A stretch of 64,000 bases of DNA from Mesorhizobium sp. ORS 3359 (GTDB lineage: Bacteria; Pseudomonadota; Alphaproteobacteria; Rhizobiales; Rhizobiaceae): positions 1 through 64,000 of the forward strand of contig CCNC01000094.1 in NCBI GenBank assembly GCA_000824845.1, read 5' to 3'. This document shows positions 51,238-62,363 of this stretch, piece after piece. The translations under genes were made by a program, and so were the position numbers. The stretch's first letter is position 1, and every line of letters starts with the position of its first letter. Below the pieces are notes generated by a model that searched no databases, was not told the DNA's origin, and worked only from the letters and a program-made list of their open reading frames with translations.

Positions 51238-52079
51238 GCAAGCCCCTGGCGCCCAATTCATCGGTAACCGTCGGCAAGGTCGTCTTCGCCAACGATGCGC
51301 CGCTGTCGCTGATCGCCGGCCCGTGCCAGCTTGAATCGCGCCAGCACGCTTTCGACATGGCCGGCGCGCTGAAGGAACTGACGGACCGTCTGGGCATCGG
51401 CCTTGTCTACAAGACCAGCTACGACAAGGCCAACCGCACCTCGCTTTCGGCGACGCGCGGTGCCGGGCTCGATGCGGCGATGCCGATCTTCGACGATCTG
51501 CGTAAGAAGTTTGGGCTCCCGGTGCTGACCGACGTCCACACCGAGGAACAATGCGCCATCGTCGCGCCCCACGTCGATGTCCTGCAGATCCCGGCCTTCC
51601 TGTCGCGCCAGACCGACATGCTGGTCGCCGCGGCTAGGACCGGCAAGGTCATCAATGTGAAGAAAGGCCAGTTCCTCGCGCCCTGGGACATGAAGAACGT
51701 CGTCGCCAAGATCACCGGCTCCGGCAATGCGAATGTGCTCACCACCGAGCGCGGCGTCTCCTTCGGCTACAATACGCTGGTCTCGGACATGCGCGCGTTG
51801 CCGATCATGGCCGATATCGGCGCTCCGGTGATCTTCGACGCGACGCATTCCGTGCAGCAGCCGGGCGGGCAGGGCGGCTCCTCCGGCGGCGAACGGCGCT
51901 TCGTCGCAACGCTGGCGCGTGCGGCCGTTGCGGTCGGCGTTGCCGGTGTCTTCATCGAGACCCATCAGGACCCCGACAATTCCACGTCTTCAGACGGCCC
52001 TAACATGGTGCCTCTCAAGGACATGCCGGCGCTGCTGGAAAAGCTGATGGCCTTCGACCGCATCGCCAAAGGCCACTGA
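51234..52079 (+). CDS. kdsA: 3-deoxy-D-manno-octulosonate 8-phosphate synthase (KDO8P synthase)
   Basis: 281 aa. It has SLIAGPCQLESRQHAFDMA at about residues 22-40, KTSYDKANRTS (substrate binding), and DATHSVQQPGG near residue 200. It condenses arabinose-5-phosphate with PEP in the inner-core sugar pathway of lipopolysaccharide. No metal-site Cys is evident at the usual place near the N-terminus, so the metal-independent form is likely. It precedes eno by about 0.9 kb, as in many rhizobia. Confidence 0.95.
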   Translation: MSKPLAPNSSVTVGKVVFANDAPLSLIAGPCQLESRQHAFDMAGALKELTDRLGIGLVYKTSYDKANRTSLSATRGAGLDAAMPIFDDLRKKFGLPVLTDVHTEEQCAIVAPHVDVLQIPAFLSRQTDMLVAAARTGKVINVKKGQFLAPWDMKNVVAKITGSGNANVLTTERGVSFGYNTLVSDMRALPIMADIGAPVIFDATHSVQQPGGQGGSSGGERRFVATLARAAVAVGVAGVFIETHQDPDNSTSSDGPNMVPLKDMPALLEKLMAFDRIAKGH

Positions 52080-52207
52080 TTGCGGCGACGGACCTCGCGC
52101 TCGCTTATGGGAGTCGGCACTGCTTGGTCGACAGCAAGCAAAAGTCGGGAACCTTAGCGCGCTCCTCTCATTGTCAATGCAGGCATTCACTCGAGAGGAG
52201 CACCACC

Positions 52208-52573
52208 ATGACCACCCCGTCCGGGCACACCGAAGCCATTGCCGCCTCGCGCGTTATCGGCACATCGGTTTACAACACCGCAGGCGACAGCATCGGCAGC
52301 ATTGAAGACGTCATGCTCGACAAGATGTCGAACGGCATCATGTTCGCGGTGATCGGTTTCGGCGGCTTCCTCGGCATGGGCGAGAAGTACCACGCCGTCC
52401 CGTGGGCGACGCTCGACTATGACGAGGACAAAGGCGGCTACGTCGTCCCGTTCACCAAGGAGCAGTTGCAGGCCGCGCCCGCATATTCGATCGAGGAACT
52501 GACCGGCGCCGACGGCGAAGCCGCACGCGATGCCTCATTCCAGTATTATCACGTGAAGCCCTATTGGCATTGA
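52208..52573 (+). CDS. PRC-barrel domain protein
   Basis: 121 aa from the ATG at 52208, with GAGAGGAG just upstream. PRC-barrel core: SRVIGTSVYNTAGDSIGSIE and KYHAVPWATLDYDEDKGGYV. These small proteins are common in rhizobia under stress or at membranes. The function is unknown. Upstream in-frame sequence has no support. Confidence 0.85.
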   Translation: MTTPSGHTEAIAASRVIGTSVYNTAGDSIGSIEDVMLDKMSNGIMFAVIGFGGFLGMGEKYHAVPWATLDYDEDKGGYVVPFTKEQLQAAPAYSIEELTGADGEAARDASFQYYHVKPYWH

Positions 52574-52600
52574 CCGCTTGATAGGTGCGCTGAAAGCAAA

Positions 52601-52625
52601 GGCCCCCGGGCAAAACCCGGGGGCC
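52601..52625 (-). terminator. Strong GC terminator hairpin
   Basis: GGCCCCCGGG pairs with CCCGGGGGCC around a 5-nt loop. On the minus strand it is followed by TTTGCTTT, so it can end the small lipoprotein gene (stop at 52640). It may also stop the plus-strand PRC-barrel transcript. Confidence 0.8.
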
Positions 52626-52639
52626 GTTGGCGTTTTGAA

Positions 52640-52762
52640 CTACTGCGCCGCTTGGAGCGTCGATAGTTCCACCGAGCTCTGCTGGGGTTTCTGGTCGTCG
52701 CATGACGTCAGGAACGCCGCCGCGATCAGGAACAAACTCACTATACCGCTCAACTGGGACAT
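52640..52762 (-). CDS. Small lipoprotein, 40 aa
   Basis: 40 aa from an ATG with AGGAGGAG seven bases upstream, one of the best ribosome binding sites in the window. The sequence is a signal peptide (SQLSGIVSLFLIAAAFLTSC) with a lipobox LTSC; the mature part is only about 21 residues, rich in Gln and Ser. The gene ends in a clear terminator. It resembles the tiny entericidin-type or lysis-type lipoproteins in architecture only; no homologue is claimed. Confidence 0.72.
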   Translation of the reverse strand: MSQLSGIVSLFLIAAAFLTSCDDQKPQQSSVELSTLQAAQ

Positions 52763-52821
52763 GGCGAAACTCCTCCTGTTTCGCCCCGCGCGAACGCGAC
52801 CATAGACGAGAAGGCCACGCG

Positions 52822-52920
52822 ATGCGCATGACTTATGATGACAGAAATTTGCGCTTCGTGAATCCGGCCCGCGGCAATAATTGCGGGTGCGCCGATTGCC
52901 TTTTGCGCCGCTTTGGCTAA
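52822..52920 (+). CDS. Possible 32-aa Cys-rich microprotein
   Basis: An ATG at 52822 opens 32 codons ending NCGCADCLLRRFG, with a CxCxxC cluster. AGAAGG lies about 9 bases upstream. The Cys spacing could bind a metal. The frame is short and stands just ahead of eno, so it may not be expressed. I could not tell it from chance with confidence. Confidence 0.3.
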   Translation: MRMTYDDRNLRFVNPARGNNCGCADCLLRRFG

Positions 52921-54237
<1,317 letters not shown>

Positions 54238-54260
54238 TCCAGCCTGCTTGAAACAGTTTG

Positions 54261-54287
54261 AAAAGGGTGGGCATCCCGCCCTTTTTC
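54261..54287 (+). terminator. Terminator of eno
   Basis: AAGGGTGGG-CAT-CCCGCCCTT with one T-G wobble, followed by TTTC. It lies 24 bases after the eno stop. Confidence 0.85.
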
Positions 54288-54391
54288 GTTTCCGGCGATC
54301 CCGTGAGAGGTCGCTGTAACCGTCCATTAAGCACAATCGGGCGAAATACGACTCATGGTCGCTTGCGTTCGCGGCCGCGAGGGTTCGGGTC

Positions 54392-54715
54392 ATGTGGACA
54401 CGTCAGCACAAGCAGAGAAACACCGGCAGGCTGATCATCCCCTCGCTTTGTGTGCTGTTCCTGGCCTATTTCGGCTTCCATGCCTATCACGGCGAGTTCG
54501 GCATTTATTCCAAGTACCGGCTCGAGGCCCGAGCGGCCGAACTGCAGGCGCAGCTTGATGCCGTGAAGGCGCGCCGGGTCGATTTCGAGCGCCGTGTCCA
54601 GCTGATGCATGAAGGCACGCTGGAAAAGGATATGCTTGACGAGCAGGCCCGAAAGGCGCTCAATCTGTCCCAGCCCGACGAAATCACCATCATGCTGCCC
54701 TCCGCGACGAAATAA
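54392..54715 (+). CDS. ftsB: FtsB/DivIC-family cell-division protein
   Basis: 107 aa from the ATG at 54392. It has one N-terminal membrane helix (IPSLCVLFLAYFGFHAYHG, about residues 16-34), then a periplasmic coiled coil (LEARAAELQAQLDAVKARRV). FtsB bridges FtsL and FtsQ in the divisome. Its position between eno and the pdh genes is typical. A GTG a little earlier has no ribosome binding site. Confidence 0.9.
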   Translation: MWTRQHKQRNTGRLIIPSLCVLFLAYFGFHAYHGEFGIYSKYRLEARAAELQAQLDAVKARRVDFERRVQLMHEGTLEKDMLDEQARKALNLSQPDEITIMLPSATK

Positions 54716-54729
54716 CCGAATTTCGGTTA
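54713..54729 (+). other. Perfect inverted repeat at the ftsB stop codon
   Basis: TAACCGAA-T-TTCGGTTA, whose first three bases are the ftsB stop. The 1-nt loop makes it more likely a DNA palindrome than a stable hairpin. It may be an operator for the following pdh genes. Confidence 0.35.
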
Positions 54730-54763
54730 ATCGCCGTTATTTGCAATGATTCTAATCGCTTAG

Positions 54764-54786
54764 ATGCATGCCAGCCATGCATTTTT
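54764..54786 (+). terminator. Possible weak terminator before pdhA
   Basis: ATGCATG-CCAGC-CATGCAT followed by TTTT. The stem is AT-rich and modest. The same TGCAT word recurs at 54800-54812, so it may instead be part of an operator cluster. Confidence 0.35.
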
Positions 54787-54891
54787 CAGCATAGCGCAAT
54801 GCATCCTTGCATGTTAGCCTCGCGCAAATCGGTGGGGAGACTTTTCGATCTCCCTGAATGTCCGCAAAGAGACGCCAACAGGGAGTGACGC

Positions 54892-55947
54892 ATGGCCACC
54901 GCCGCCAAAAAAGCGCCCGCCAAATCCAGGTCCGACAACAAGTCCAGATCCGATAAGCAGCCCAATCTGTCAGCGCCCAAGCCCGCTGATTTCACCAAGG
55001 AGGAAGAGCTCTCCGCCTACCGGCATATGCTCTTGATCCGTCGCTTCGAGGAGAAGGCTGGCCAGCTTTACGGCATGGGCTTCATCGGCGGCTTCTGCCA
55101 TCTCTATATCGGCCAGGAGGCCGTCGTCACCGGCATGAAGATGGCGCTTGTCGAAGGCGACCAGATGATCACCGCCTATCGCGACCACGGCCACATGCTG
55201 GCGATGGACCTGTCGCCGCGCGGCGTCATGGCGGAACTCACCGGGCGCCGCGGCGGCCTGTCGAAAGGCAAGGGCGGCTCCATGCACATGTTCTCCAAGG
55301 AGAAGCATTTCTACGGCGGCCACGGCATCGTCGGCGCCCAGGTGTCGCTCGGCACCGGTCTCGCCTTCGCCAACCGCTACCGCGACAACAGGAACGTCTC
55401 GCTGACCTATTTCGGCGACGGCGCCGCCAACCAGGGCCAGGTCTATGAGAGCTTCAACATGGCCTCGCTGTGGAAGCTGCCGGTGATCTACATCATCGAG
55501 AACAACCGTTACGCCATGGGCACGTCGGTGTCGCGCTCGTCGGCAGAGACCGACTTCTCGCATCGCGGCGCCTCCTTCAAAATCCCGGGCATCCAGGTCG
55601 ATGGCATGGACGTCCGCGCCGTGAAGTCGGCAGCCGATCTCGCCACCGAATGGTGCCGCGCCGGCAATGGCCCGCTCATCCTCGAAATGCAGACCTACCG
55701 CTATCGCGGACATTCGATGTCCGATCCGGCGAAGTACCGCTCCAAGGAGGAGGTGCAGAAGATGCGCTCCGAGCACGACCCGATCGAGCAGGTTCGGGTG
55801 CGGCTGCTCGACAAGAAGTGGGCAAGCGAGGACGAGCTCAAGGCCATCGACAAGGAAGTTCGCGACATCGTCGCCGACGCCGCCGAATTCGCCCAGAACG
55901 ACGCCGAGCCGGATCCGTCCGAGCTCTGGACCGACATCGTACTCTAA
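54892..55947 (+). CDS. pdhA: Pyruvate dehydrogenase E1 component, alpha subunit
   Basis: 351 aa. The N-terminal Lys/Ala-rich tail (about 1-30) is followed by KPADFTKEEELSAYRHMLLI. The thiamin-diphosphate motif runs through YFGDGAANQGQVYESFNMAS, and the phosphorylation-loop-type YRYRGHSMSDPAKYR is present. It decarboxylates pyruvate with E1 beta. It opens the pdhA-pdhB-pdhC operon, 15 bases before pdhB. Confidence 0.97.
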   Translation: MATAAKKAPAKSRSDNKSRSDKQPNLSAPKPADFTKEEELSAYRHMLLIRRFEEKAGQLYGMGFIGGFCHLYIGQEAVVTGMKMALVEGDQMITAYRDHGHMLAMDLSPRGVMAELTGRRGGLSKGKGGSMHMFSKEKHFYGGHGIVGAQVSLGTGLAFANRYRDNRNVSLTYFGDGAANQGQVYESFNMASLWKLPVIYIIENNRYAMGTSVSRSSAETDFSHRGASFKIPGIQVDGMDVRAVKSAADLATEWCRAGNGPLILEMQTYRYRGHSMSDPAKYRSKEEVQKMRSEHDPIEQVRVRLLDKKWASEDELKAIDKEVRDIVADAAEFAQNDAEPDPSELWTDIVL

Positions 55948-55962
55948 GGGGAGGGCAAGGAC

Positions 55963-57354
<1,392 letters not shown>

Positions 57355-57372
57355 GCCGGTCGGGAGGACATC

Positions 57373-58570
57373 ATGCCAATCAACATCACCATGCCGGCGC
57401 TCTCTCCGACCATGGAAGAGGGCAACCTGTCAAAATGGCTGGTCAAGGAAGGCGACAAGGTTTCGCCCGGCGACGTGATCGCCGAGATCGAGACCGACAA
57501 GGCGACGATGGAAGTCGAGGCCGTCGATGAAGGCACAGTCGCCAAGCTGGTGGTTCCGGCCGGCACCGAAGGCGTCAAGGTCAACGCGCTGATCGCCATC
57601 CTGGCCGGCGAGGGCGAGGATGCCGGCGCCGCAGCCAAGAGCGGTGGCAGCGCCGCGCCAAAGGCCGAAGCGCCGAAGGCGGATGCTCCGAAGGCCGAAG
57701 CCCCCAAGGAAGCACCCAAGCCGGCAGCAGCGGCCGCGGCGGCCGAGCCGGCGAAGGCTGAGCCCGCTCCCGTCGCCAACGGCCACGCCGCCGGCGACCG
57801 CGTCTTCGCATCGCCGCTGGCCCGCCGCATCGCCAAGGATGCGGGGGTTGACGTATCCGCGGTGACGGGCACCGGCGCATGACAGTATGCGCAAGACCAT
57901 CGCACGCCGCCTTGTCGAGGCGAAGTCCACCATCCCGCATTTCTATCTGACGCTCGACTGCGAGCTCGACGCGCTGCTTTCGCTGCGCACGCAGTTGAAT
58001 GCCGCCGCCCCGATGAGGAAGACCGAGAAAGGCGAGGTCCCGGCCTACAAGCTCTCCGTCAACGACATGGTGATCAAGGCGATGGCCATGGCGCTGATGG
58101 CGGTGCCGGATGCGAACGCCTCCTGGACCGAGAACGCCATGGTCAAGCACAAGCACGCCGATGTCGGCGTCGCCGTGTCGATCCCCGGCGGCCTGATCAC
58201 GCCGATCATTCGGCACGCCGATGAAAAGACGCTGTCGGTGATCTCCAACGAGATGAAGGATCTGGCCAGCCGCGCCCGCAGCCGCAAGCTGAAGCCGGAA
58301 GAGTATCAGGGCGGCACGACGGCGGTGTCCAATCTCGGCATGTTCGGCATCAAGGATTTTGCCGCCGTCATCAACCCGCCGCATGCGACGATCCTGGCGG
58401 TCGGCGCGGGCGAGGAGCGTGCGGTGGTCAAGAAGGGCGAGATCAAGATTGCCACCGTGATGTCGGTCACGCTCTCGACCGATCACCGCGCGGTCGACGG
58501 CGCGCTCGGCGCGGAATTGCTCGGCGCCTTCAAGCGCATGATCGAAAACCCGATGGGCATGCTGGTGTAG
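57373..58570 (+). pseudogene. pdhC: Pyruvate dehydrogenase E2 (dihydrolipoyl acetyltransferase), frameshifted and internally deleted
   Basis: The first frame (57373-57882) has the lipoyl domain with [15 protein letters not shown], an Ala/Pro/Lys linker and the first part of the E1/E3-binding domain (PLARRIAKDAGVDVSAVTGT). It then stops at a TGA. The catalytic domain resumes at 57887 in another frame (RKTIARRLVEAKSTIPHFYL) and ends with the active-site His in DHRAVDGALGAELL. The rest of the binding domain and the next linker, roughly 60 residues in related enzymes, is missing. The frame arithmetic gives a loss of 3n+2 bases. The two halves might be made separately, but the second has no clear ribosome binding site. 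A sequencing or assembly error is possible. Confidence 0.85.
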
Positions 58571-58684
58571 GACGGGAAAAGGCGGTGCGGAAATTCTTCA
58601 CCGGCCTTTCGCCTTGTTCTTCCCGTCGGGCGGATCGCGCTGGCGGCCTGGTCGACCTTTGACGGCAGGGGTGTGGGCAAAAGC

Positions 58685-59323
58685 ATGAAGACGATTCTCT
58701 GCTACGGCGACTCTCTCACCTGGGGCTATGACGCCGCCAGCCTCGGGCGCCATGCGCTCGGGGACCGCTGGCCGAGCGTGCTCGGGGCCGAGCTCGGCGA
58801 CGACATCCAGGTCATCGCCGAAGGCCTTAACGGCCGCACCACGGCCTTCGACGACCATCTGGCCGGCGCGGACCGCAATGGCGCCCGCATTCTGCCGACG
58901 ATCCTGACCAGCCACGCGCCGCTCGACTTGATCATCATCATGCTTGGCGCCAACGACATGAAGCCATGGATCCACGGCAATCCGGTCGCCGCCAAACAGG
59001 GCATCCAGCGCCTGATCGACATCGTGCGCGGCCATGACTATCCGTTCGACTGGCCCGCACCGCAGATCCTCATCGTCGCGCCGCCGGTGGTGACGCGCAC
59101 CGACAATGCCGAATTCAAGGAAATGTTCGCCGGCGGCGACGACGCCTCCAAGCGTCTGGCGCCGCAATATTCGGCACTGGCCGACGAGGCCGGCTGCGGC
59201 TTCTTCGACGCCGGCACGGTCGCCGTCACCACGCCGCTCGACGGCGTCCATCTCGATGCCGAGAACACGCGCAACATCGGCAAGGCGCTGGCCCCGCTCG
59301 TGCGCGTGATGCTCTCATTCTAA
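58685..59323 (+). CDS. SGNH/GDSL-family hydrolase
   Basis: 212 aa from the ATG at 58685 (a GTG at 58673 is also possible). Block I is LCYGDSLTWGYD with the catalytic Ser, block III is LGANDMKPW with Asn, and block V is DGVHLD with the Asp-x-x-His pair. It fits arylesterase or acyl-esterase types. It lies between pdhC and lpdA, where an SGNH enzyme is often found in rhizobia; its link to the PDH complex is unknown. Confidence 0.88.
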   Translation: MKTILCYGDSLTWGYDAASLGRHALGDRWPSVLGAELGDDIQVIAEGLNGRTTAFDDHLAGADRNGARILPTILTSHAPLDLIIIMLGANDMKPWIHGNPVAAKQGIQRLIDIVRGHDYPFDWPAPQILIVAPPVVTRTDNAEFKEMFAGGDDASKRLAPQYSALADEAGCGFFDAGTVAVTTPLDGVHLDAENTRNIGKALAPLVRVMLSF

Positions 59324-59351
59324 CGTTCAGAAAGATCAGGGAGAAAACCCC

Positions 59352-60818
59352 GTGGCTGAATCCTACGACGTCATCATCATCGGCTCAGGCCCCGGCGGCT
59401 ATGTCACGGCGGTGCGTTCCGCCCAGCTCGGCTTCAAGACGGCGATCGTCGAGCGCGAGCATCTGGGCGGCATCTGCCTCAACTGGGGCTGCATCCCGAC
59501 CAAGGCGCTGCTGCGCTCGGCCGAGATCATGCATTATTCGGATCACCTCAAGGACTACGGCCTTAAGCTCGAGGGCGGCAAGGTCAGCCCCGACACCGCC
59601 GCCGTGGTCGATCGTTCGCGAAAAGTGTCGCTCAGGCTGAACACCGGCGTCGGCTTCCTGATGAAGAAGAACAAGGTCGATGTCATCTGGGGCGAGGCGA
59701 AGCTGTCGAAGGCTCCTTCTGGTGAAAAATTGGGCGAGGTCGTTGTTTCCAAGACGGCCAAAAAGGCGATGGAACCGCAGCCGCCGGTGCCGAAAGGGGT
59801 CAAAGGCGAGGGCACCTATACCGCCAAGCACATTATTCTCGCGACCGGCGCCCGGCCGCGCGCGCTGCCCGGCATCGAACCGGACGGCAAGCTGATCTGG
59901 ACCTATTTCGAGGCGATGGTGCCGAAGGAGATGCCGAAGTCGCTGCTGGTGATGGGCTCGGGCGCCATCGGCATCGAGTTCGCCTCCTTCTACCGCACCA
60001 TGGGCGCGGACGTGACGGTGGTCGAGCTGCTGCCGCAGGTCATGCCCGTCGAGGATGCCGAAGTCTCGAAATTCGCGCAAAAACAGTTCGAGAAGCAGGG
60101 GATGAAGATCATCCTCGAAGCCAAGGTGACCAAGGTGGAAAAGGGCGCCAATTCTGTCACCGCCCATGTCGAGATGAAGGACGGCAGGGTCGAGAAGATC
60201 ACCGCCGACCGCATGATCTCTGCCGTTGGCGTGCAGGGCAACATCGAGAATCTCGGCCTCGAGACGCTCGGCGTGAAGACCGATCGCGGCTGCGTCGTCG
60301 TCGACGGCTATGGCAAGACCAATGTGCCGGGCATCTACGCCATCGGCGACGTCGCCGGCCCGCCGATGCTCGCCCACAAGGCCGAGCATGAAGGCGTCGT
60401 CTGCATCGAAAAGATCGCCAACTTCCCCGGTGTGCACGCCATCGACAAGCTGAAGATCCCCGGCTGCACCTATTGCAGCCCCCAAGTCGCCTCCGTCGGT
60501 CTGACCGAAGCCAAGGCCAAGGCGGAAGGCAAGGACATCCGCGTCGGGCGCTTCCCGTTCAGCGCCAACGGCAAGGCGATCGCGCTCGGCGAGGACCAGG
60601 GTTTTATCAAGACCATCTTCGACAAGAAGACCGGGCAGCTTCTCGGCGCGCATATGGTCGGCGCCGAGGTGACCGAACTCATCCAGGGTTTTGTCGTGGC
60701 CATGAACCTGGAGACCACCGAGGAAGAGCTGATGCATACGATCTTCCCGCATCCGACGCTGTCGGAGATGATGAAGGAGAGCGTGCTCGACGCCTATGGC
60801 CGCGCTTTGAACGCATGA
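59352..60818 (+). CDS. lpdA: Dihydrolipoyl dehydrogenase (E3; GTG start)
   Basis: 488 aa from the GTG at 59352, with AGGGAGAAAA upstream. FAD motif IIIGSGPGGYVTAV at the start, the redox disulfide in GGICLNWGCIPTKALL, the NAD motif GSGAIGIEFASFY near residue 206, and the C-terminal active-site HPTLSEMM with the His. It reoxidises lipoamide on E2. It is about 20 residues longer than the typical enzyme because of an insert near residues 120-155 (KAPSGEKLGEVVVSKT and the following proline-rich stretch). Confidence 0.97.
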   Translation: MAESYDVIIIGSGPGGYVTAVRSAQLGFKTAIVEREHLGGICLNWGCIPTKALLRSAEIMHYSDHLKDYGLKLEGGKVSPDTAAVVDRSRKVSLRLNTGVGFLMKKNKVDVIWGEAKLSKAPSGEKLGEVVVSKTAKKAMEPQPPVPKGVKGEGTYTAKHIILATGARPRALPGIEPDGKLIWTYFEAMVPKEMPKSLLVMGSGAIGIEFASFYRTMGADVTVVELLPQVMPVEDAEVSKFAQKQFEKQGMKIILEAKVTKVEKGANSVTAHVEMKDGRVEKITADRMISAVGVQGNIENLGLETLGVKTDRGCVVVDGYGKTNVPGIYAIGDVAGPPMLAHKAEHEGVVCIEKIANFPGVHAIDKLKIPGCTYCSPQVASVGLTEAKAKAEGKDIRVGRFPFSANGKAIALGEDQGFIKTIFDKKTGQLLGAHMVGAEVTELIQGFVVAMNLETTEEELMHTIFPHPTLSEMMKESVLDAYGRALNA

Positions 60819-60824
60819 TAAGCC

Positions 60825-60878
60825 AACGGTCGGCGATAGATCACCAACCGGTGACAAATCGCCGACCGGCGATAAATG
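60825..60878. repeat. Three degenerate 18-bp tandem repeats after lpdA
   Basis: Three consecutive units of the form RCCRACCGGYGAYAAATS at 60825-60842, 60843-60860 and 60861-60878, partly decayed. They lie between lpdA and the GlsB gene. Each unit contains an ACCGGY core. No known function; likely slippage or a decayed intergenic element. Confidence 0.6.
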
Positions 60879-60989
60879 GCCAATCCGTGCTAACTTGGTC
60901 GGGCGAGACTCACACGCAGCCGGAGAAAGCTGACGGCAAGGCGGTTCGTATCCGGATGCATTTTCACCTGACCGAGGAGGAACTGGCAC

Positions 60990-61247
60990 ATGCATTTGAA
61001 TGGCGTCGGCTGGATCGCAGCCATCATCGTCGGCGGCCTGGCGGGCTGGCTCGCCGAGATGGTCATGAAGAGCAACACCGGCATCTTCATGAACATCATC
61101 ATGGGCATCGTCGGCGCGATCGTGCTGAACGCGATCCTGCAGGCTCTCAACATCCAGTCGTTCGGCGTCGGCTGGGTCGCCTACCTGATCACCGGCTTCA
61201 TCGGCGCCTGCCTGCTGATCTTCGTCGGGCGGCTCGTTCGCCGCTAA
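60990..61247 (+). CDS. GlsB/YeaQ/YmgE-family membrane protein
   Basis: 85 aa with three membrane helices: GWIAAIIVGGLAGWLAEMVM, NIIMGIVGAIVLNAILQAL, and WVAYLITGFIGACLLIFVG. It is the transglycosylase-associated family, often induced by stress in Gram-negative bacteria, with no proven biochemical role. The ATG has AGGAGGAA a few bases upstream. A terminator follows. Confidence 0.88.
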   Translation: MHLNGVGWIAAIIVGGLAGWLAEMVMKSNTGIFMNIIMGIVGAIVLNAILQALNIQSFGVGWVAYLITGFIGACLLIFVGRLVRR

Positions 61248-61283
61248 GGCGCGAATGCGTCGCTGAACGAAAGCCGCTATGCG

Positions 61284-61322
61284 AAAAAGGCCGTGGCGGC
61301 ATGCGCTGCCCCGGCCTTTTTC
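61284..61322 (+). terminator. Terminator of the GlsB-type gene
   Basis: AAAAAGGCC pairs with GGCCTTTTT, with GGC/GCC pairing inside the arms. A T run ends the right arm. It lies 37 bases after the stop. Confidence 0.8.
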
Positions 61323-61391
61323 TTTGCCGCGAAAAGTCCTAGATGACGAAAGACAGCCGGCCGCCGAAATCGCGGCCGCGAAGGGTTTGAG

Positions 61392-62357
61392 ATGGTCACA
61401 GTCGTAGACACGATCGCCAACCGGCCGCGCCCGCGGCATCCCGAGAAGGCGCACCGGCCCGACCAGGAGGTGCTGCGCAAGCCCGACTGGATCCGCGTCA
61501 AGGCGCCGGTCTCCAAGGGCTATTCCGAGACGCGCGAGATCGTGAAGTCGCACAAGCTGGTGACGGTGTGCGAGGAGGCCGGCTGCCCGAATATCGGCGA
61601 GTGCTGGGACAAGAAGCACGCCACCTTCATGATCATGGGCGAGATCTGCACGCGCGCCTGCGCCTTCTGCAACGTCGCGACCGGCATCCCGACCGCGCTC
61701 GATCCGGATGAGCCCGCCCGTGTCGCGCATGCGGTCAAGCAGATGGGGCTGAGCCACGTCGTCATCACCTCTGTCGACCGCGACGACCTTGCAGATGGCG
61801 GCGCGCAGCATTTCGCCGACGTCATCCGCGCCATCCGCGCGGCGACGCCGTCGACGACGATCGAGATCCTGACGCCCGATTTCCTGCGCAAGGACGGCGC
61901 GCTGGAGATCGTCGTCGCGGCCAAGCCCGACGTCTTCAACCACAATCTCGAAACCGTTCCGTCGAACTACCTGACGGTCCGTCCGGGCGCACGTTACTTC
62001 CACTCGATACGGCTGCTGCAGCGCGTGAAAGAACTCGATCCGTCGATCTTCACCAAATCCGGCATCATGGTCGGCCTCGGCGAGGAGCGGAACGAGGTGC
62101 TGCAGCTGATGGACGATCTGCGGTCGGCCAATGTCGACTTCATGACCATCGGCCAGTACCTGCAGCCCTCGAAGAAGCACCATCCGGTGATCCGCTTCAT
62201 CCCGCCGGACGAGTTCAAGTCCTACGAGACGATCGGCAAGACCAAGGGTTTCCTGCTCGTCGCATCGAGCCCGCTGACGCGTTCCTCGCACCATGCCGGC
62301 GAGGATTTCGCCAGGCTGCGCGCGGCGCGCGAGGCGCAGCTCGCGAAGGCCAGCTGA
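61392..62357 (+). CDS. lipA: Lipoyl synthase
   Basis: 321 aa, a radical-SAM enzyme. The auxiliary cluster motif is [13 protein letters not shown], and the radical-SAM motif is CTRACAFC (CxxxCxxC). It inserts two sulfurs into octanoyl groups on E2-type domains, so it supplies the cofactor for pdhB and pdhC nearby. It is 6 bases before the Coq10-like gene. Confidence 0.98.
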   Translation: MVTVVDTIANRPRPRHPEKAHRPDQEVLRKPDWIRVKAPVSKGYSETREIVKSHKLVTVCEEAGCPNIGECWDKKHATFMIMGEICTRACAFCNVATGIPTALDPDEPARVAHAVKQMGLSHVVITSVDRDDLADGGAQHFADVIRAIRAATPSTTIEILTPDFLRKDGALEIVVAAKPDVFNHNLETVPSNYLTVRPGARYFHSIRLLQRVKELDPSIFTKSGIMVGLGEERNEVLQLMDDLRSANVDFMTIGQYLQPSKKHHPVIRFIPPDEFKSYETIGKTKGFLLVASSPLTRSSHHAGEDFARLRAAREAQLAKAS

Positions 62358-62363
62358 CCTTCA

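Noticed and set aside
59385..62294. A 969-codon open frame on the minus strand
   Set aside because: It is antisense to lpdA, the GlsB gene and lipA, all with strong motifs. Long antisense frames arise from GC-rich codon use. It has no recognisable domain.
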